From: Syntrophomonadaceae bacterium
GTDB taxonomy: Bacteria > Bacillota > Dethiobacteria > DTU022
Direction: 5' to 3'
Assembly (NCBI GenBank): GCA_007130585.1
Contig: SLSE01000148.1
Coordinates: 1-7,418 of the forward strand
DNA: 7,418 nt
Below the pieces are notes generated by a model. That model searched no databases, was not told where the DNA came from, and worked only from the letters and a program-made list of their open reading frames with translations. The translations under genes and the position numbers were made by a program. How positions within the stretch are numbered: position 1 is the stretch's first letter; each line of letters begins with the position of its first letter. Below, piece by piece: positions 5,120-7,418 of this stretch.

Positions 5120-5440
5120 ATGCCTAACGGAGGAATGGCCAAAATGATGAAACAACTGCAGAAAGCCCAGGCTGAAATGGGGCGACTGCAGGAAGAACTG
5201 GCTGAAAGGACAGTGGAAAGTTCAAGCGGCGGCGGAGCGGTGCGGGTTGTGGCCAACGGTCAGAAACAGCTGGTTTCGCTGCAGATTGACCCCGAGGCTA
5301 TGGATGTGGACAACCGTGAGATGCTGGAAGATATGATTATCGCCGCGGTTAATGAAGCTTTCAACCGGGTTGACGAAATGGTAGCTTCAGAAATGCAAAA
5401 GCTGACCGGCGGCATGAATCTTCCACCGGGAATGTTTTAG
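5120..5440 (+). CDS. ybaB: YbaB/EbfC-family nucleoid-associated protein
   Basis: A 106-residue DNA-binding protein of the YbaB/EbfC family, which forms dimers and coats or bridges DNA. The N-terminal Met/Gln/Lys-rich amphipathic helix (about 6-28, with MMKQLQKAQAEM), the GGGAVRVVANGQKQLVSLQI beta section (about 38-57), an acidic DPEAMDVDNREMLEDMI helix start and a C-terminal Gly/Met/Pro-rich tail all fit. Length is normal for the family. The ATG at 5120 is preceded by a near-perfect AGAGGAGG (5104-5111) at 8 bases, which overlaps the last base of the dnaX stop. The position between dnaX and recR is conserved across many bacteria, which suggests a role linked to replication or recombination, though the exact function is not settled. 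Confidence 0.95.
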   Translation: MPNGGMAKMMKQLQKAQAEMGRLQEELAERTVESSSGGGAVRVVANGQKQLVSLQIDPEAMDVDNREMLEDMIIAAVNEAFNRVDEMVASEMQKLTGGMNLPPGMF

Positions 5441-5444
5441 AATT

Positions 5445-5460
5445 AAAGGAGGCCGCAGGA
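5445..5460 (+). promoter_or_regulatory. Two alternative ribosome binding sites for recR
   Basis: A full AAAGGAGG (5445-5452) lies 15 bases before the recR ATG, too far for best use. A weaker AGGA (5457-5460) lies 7 bases before it. No in-frame start codon fits the stronger site, so either the weak site is used or the strong one acts as a ribosome standby. Confidence 0.55.
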
Positions 5461-5467
5461 CCAGCTT

Positions 5468-6064
5468 ATGGCATATCCCGGCTACTTCAAAAAGCTTGTT
5501 GAGGCGCTGACGCGCTTTCCGGGCATAGGGCAGAAGTCTGCCCAGCGGATCGCTTTTTACCTGCTGGGCTGTTCGCGCGAAGATGTAGTGGCAATTGCCA
5601 GGGCCATGGTTGAGGCCAGGGACAGGCTGGGTTACTGCTCCGCCTGCGGCAGTCTTGCGGAGGCGGAGCTTTGCGCGTACTGCAGCGATACCGGGCGCGA
5701 CAGCAGCCTGGTTTGTATCGTCCAGGAGCCGCGTGATGTTCTCGTGCTGGAAAGGACCGGCCAGTACCGCGGGCTTTACCATGTGCTGCATGGGGCGCTT
5801 TCTCCTCTTGACGGGATCGGGCCCGAGGAGTTAAAGCTGGACAGGCTGGTTGAACGTATAAAAGAAAAAGGATTCAGTGAAGTGATTATTGCGACCAATC
5901 CCAATGTAGAAGGGGATGCCACGGCCGGCTACCTGGCCAGGCTGCTAAATCCCCTTGCGATCCGGGTTACCCGGATCGCCTTCGGCTTGCCTGTCGGAGG
6001 CGATATCGAGTACGCGGACGACCTGACCCTGAGCCGTGCCCTTGACGGACGAAGGGAGATTTAA
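5468..6064 (+). CDS. recR: Recombination mediator protein RecR
   Basis: RecR acts with RecO and RecF to load RecA onto SSB-coated single-stranded DNA at gaps and stalled forks. The 198-residue protein is of usual length. It has a helix-hairpin-helix at about 10-33 (LTRFPGIGQKSAQRIAFYLL), a four-cysteine zinc finger at C57, C60, C69 and C72 (as in E. coli, from memory), and a Toprim domain from about 80 (LVCIVQEPRDVLVLE) through EVIIATNPNVEGDATAGYL. It ends in the conserved segment RIAFGLPVGGDIEYADDLTLSRAL. ATG at 5468 gives the standard N-terminus (MAYPGYFKKLVEALTRFPG). It is the last gene of the plus-strand unit, 27 bases after ybaB, and faces a convergent gene. In Bacillus recR is followed by yaaL and bofA; neither is seen here. 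Confidence 0.97.
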   Translation: MAYPGYFKKLVEALTRFPGIGQKSAQRIAFYLLGCSREDVVAIARAMVEARDRLGYCSACGSLAEAELCAYCSDTGRDSSLVCIVQEPRDVLVLERTGQYRGLYHVLHGALSPLDGIGPEELKLDRLVERIKEKGFSEVIIATNPNVEGDATAGYLARLLNPLAIRVTRIAFGLPVGGDIEYADDLTLSRALDGRREI

Positions 6065-6072
6065 AAGTAATA

Positions 6073-6103
6073 AACCCGGACGGTTTTTTTATCCGGTTCT
6101 TTT
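6073..6103 (+). terminator. Probable terminator at the end of recR, between convergent genes
   Basis: AACCCGGA (6073-6080) pairs with TCCGGTT (6092-6098), with one bulged C and an 11-nt loop containing seven T. The tail is CTTTT (6099-6103), then GTTT. Read on the other strand the same stem is followed by TATTACTTTT, so it could serve both the recR unit and the convergent DUF3786 gene. The stem is short, so confidence is moderate. Confidence 0.5.
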
Positions 6104-6114
6104 GTTTCCCGCCT

Positions 6115-6741
6115 TTAGTCCCGACCCTGCAGTTTGCCTTTCATCGCCCCGTTAACTATAGCCGGCAGATGGGCATAATCCTCTGTAGGCAGGTAGGAGG
6201 GAGCAGCTTCATCAAAGAGGATGTTTGCCGAAGTCGGGATCTCTTCATCGCCCGGCCAAATCGTAAAACAAATCGGCACCCTTGGAAGCACCGGTATAAC
6301 CATGCTGATTCCGCTGCTGTCCTGACGGTGGCCCCCCAGTTCCTCAGCGGCTTTCTGAAAGTCGGCGGGACGGTCCCCGAAAGTTTTCAAAAAGGGATTA
6401 ACCGCCCTTTTCTGGAAAGGGCCGATGTAAATTTCCCCGCCGGGCATATGGCGGTAAGCGATCCAGCGTCCCGTAAGCGGCGTTCCGTCCGCTGTTACCA
6501 GGTAATGCAAAATGATGATTGCCAGGTAAACTGAAGCATCTTCTCCGGTTTCTGTTTTAACCTGCCCCGCCGGGTGGTAAACCCGAAAGGTATGATCGAT
6601 AAAAGGAACCTCCATGCTGCTGCCTTCCTTCAGCTCTACACCGGCACTGGCGGCAATTTCTGCAGGATCAAGGGCGGCAAAGTTACTCGCTGCCTGTTTC
6701 AGGGTTTCGTCAAGATTCATAAAACTGCGCTTTTTTTCCAT
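6115..6741 (-). CDS. DUF3786 domain protein
   Basis: A 208-residue soluble protein matching what I recall of DUF3786, a family of unknown function common in anaerobes such as Clostridia and sulfate reducers. Conserved-looking blocks are ILHYL (77-81), GRWIAYRHMPGG (91-102), FGDRP (121-125), and LPRVPICFTIWPGDEE (152-167) followed by NILFD and YLPTED (183-188). Some family members are fused to iron-sulfur or corrinoid-protein-like domains; here there is no Cys cluster, so no cofactor is implied. The frame opens 33 bases further upstream at an ATG (6774), but AAGGAGG (6747-6753) lies 5 bases before ATG 6741, giving a clear start at MEKKRSF. It is 53 bases downstream of the alpha/beta hydrolase on the same strand and probably shares its transcript. 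The function is not known. Confidence 0.85.
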   Translation of the reverse strand: MEKKRSFMNLDETLKQAASNFAALDPAEIAASAGVELKEGSSMEVPFIDHTFRVYHPAGQVKTETGEDASVYLAIIILHYLVTADGTPLTGRWIAYRHMPGGEIYIGPFQKRAVNPFLKTFGDRPADFQKAAEELGGHRQDSSGISMVIPVLPRVPICFTIWPGDEEIPTSANILFDEAAPSYLPTEDYAHLPAIVNGAMKGKLQGRD

Positions 6742-6746
6742 GTTAA

Positions 6747-6753
6747 CCTCCTT
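6747..6753 (-). promoter_or_regulatory. Ribosome binding site deciding the DUF3786 gene start
   Basis: AAGGAGG on the minus strand, 5 bases before ATG 6741. It lies inside the longer frame that begins at 6774, and so argues for the shorter protein. Confidence 0.85.
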
Positions 6754-6756
6754 ATG

Positions 6757-6782
6757 GCAGTTACCCCGCCGCATTTAACTGC
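6757..6782. repeat. Inverted repeat ahead of the DUF3786 gene
   Basis: GCAGTTA (6757-6763) and TAACTGC (6776-6782) are exact reverse complements around a 12-nt GC-rich loop. In the minus-strand transcript the hairpin ends 3 bases before the AAGGAGG site, so it could affect translation. On the plus strand it is followed by TGTTTTT and could stop transcripts reading through from recR. A 7-bp match may also be chance. Confidence 0.45.
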
Positions 6783-6794
6783 TGTTTTTGCGGA

Positions 6795-7418
6795 CTAAAT
6801 GCCTTCTGTAAATTGCGTCATAAACTCTGCAATAACCTGGTTGACGCGCTCCGGATTTTCCAGCATAACCATATGGCCGGCTTCTTCAATAACCCTGACC
6901 TCTCCGCGGGGTATTTTTTCTTCAAGGTAACGGCTGTATTTTACGGGGGTCAGGCGGTCTTCGCTACCGCAGATGATCAACACCGGTTGACTGATGGCGG
7001 GCAGCTCTTCCATAACATCAAATTCATCGCAGGCGCATAAATCCTTGTAATATACGGCTGCCGCTGTTTCTTCCATTTCTTTTCTGCCTTTTTCCAACAG
7101 CTCTTCTGAAGCCGCGGGGCCGTACAAATTTTCATGCAGGATGGATGGCGTCCGCCCTGCGCGCAGTTCTTCCAGCAGTTCGGGCAGGACCCTAAGGCGA
7201 CCACCGCTGCCGACGAGAACAAGGCCCAGGATTTCTCCCGGGTGTTTTATGGCATAATCGAGTGCAATTGCCCCGCCCAGCGAATGGCCGGCCAGTACGA
7301 ATTGAGCGAGTCCGGCTGTCCGGCAAAACTGGTGCAGCCAGTCCCTGGACCCGGCAACACTGGCGCACGGGGCGCCTTCCGAGCGGCCGTGGCCGGGAAG
7401 ATCCACAGCAATGGGATT
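6795..7418 (-). CDS. Alpha/beta hydrolase fold protein, 5' truncated by window edge
   Basis: The 207 visible residues form the bulk of an alpha/beta hydrolase; the N-terminal strands and probably part of the oxyanion-hole region lie beyond the right edge. The visible part begins NPIAVDLPGHGRSEG, the family's typical DxPGHGxS segment. The nucleophile elbow is GHSLGG with Ser46 (counting from the edge). The acid is Asp154 in CGSEDRLTP, and the catalytic His182 is in EEAGHMVMLENPERV. The cap region is about 73-138. The triad is complete, so it should be an active esterase, lipase-like or related hydrolase, but the substrate cannot be read from sequence. A GTG at 7406 is internal (codes Val in the PGHG strand) and is not the real start. 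It lies 53 bases upstream of the DUF3786 gene on the same strand. Confidence 0.93.
   Translation of the reverse strand, partial: NPIAVDLPGHGRSEGAPCASVAGSRDWLHQFCRTAGLAQFVLAGHSLGGAIALDYAIKHPGEILGLVLVGSGGRLRVLPELLEELRAGRTPSILHENLYGPAASEELLEKGRKEMEETAAAVYYKDLCACDEFDVMEELPAISQPVLIICGSEDRLTPVKYSRYLEEKIPRGEVRVIEEAGHMVMLENPERVNQVIAEFMTQFTEGI

Noticed and set aside
1..7418. CRISPR arrays, insertion sequences, integrases, toxin-antitoxin or phage-defence genes
   Set aside because: No regularly spaced repeats, transposase or recombinase motifs, or paired small toxin-like frames were found on either strand.

Overview
The window looks like a chromosomal housekeeping segment from a Gram-positive (Firmicutes/Bacillota) anaerobe, most likely a member of the Clostridia of moderate to slightly high GC. 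This rests on three observations. The RNA is the large SRP RNA with an Alu domain. The order tadA tail, tRNA-Ser, SRP RNA, dnaX, ybaB, recR is the one known from Bacillus and relatives. A DUF3786 protein, typical of anaerobes, lies nearby. The class-level assignment is inference; no finer placement is claimed.

Layout. Bases 1-50 are the last codons of tadA (tRNA adenosine deaminase). A tRNA-Ser(CGA) follows at 100-189 with its own hairpin terminator. On the opposite strand, 276-2090 encodes a 604-residue membrane-anchored MutS-type ATPase. An intergenic stretch of about 390 bases (2091-2481) contains two sizeable hairpins but no recognisable gene. A strong sigma-A-type promoter (2459-2487) then drives tRNA-Ser(GGA) at 2518-2609 and the SRP RNA (ffs) at 2622-2890. 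Right behind it runs a tight four-gene plus-strand unit: an ACT-domain protein (2918-3292), dnaX (3305-5104), ybaB (5120-5440) and recR (5468-6064). A probable terminator separates it from two convergent minus-strand genes: a DUF3786 protein (6115-6741) and an alpha/beta hydrolase (6795 to beyond the right edge).

How the genes work together. The central unit combines translation and secretion RNAs (tRNA-Ser, SRP RNA) with replication and repair proteins: the DnaX clamp-loader subunit, the YbaB nucleoid protein and the RecR recombination mediator. Spacings of 12, 15 and 27 bases and good Shine-Dalgarno sequences point to co-transcription. Zinc cysteines and catalytic arginines in DnaX, and zinc cysteines in RecR, fall at the E. 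coli residue numbers I recall, which supports the chosen starts.

I see no undescribed multi-gene system here. The leads most worth a second look are: an in-frame A8 slippery run in dnaX followed by a hairpin, which could yield a short gamma-like product; the membrane MutS-like gene sitting inverted between two tRNA-Ser genes that share 28-nt near-identical 3' ends; an uncharacterised ACT-domain gene abutting the SRP RNA without a clear ribosome binding site; and an unexplained 32-nt hairpin just upstream of the tRNA-Ser/SRP promoter.
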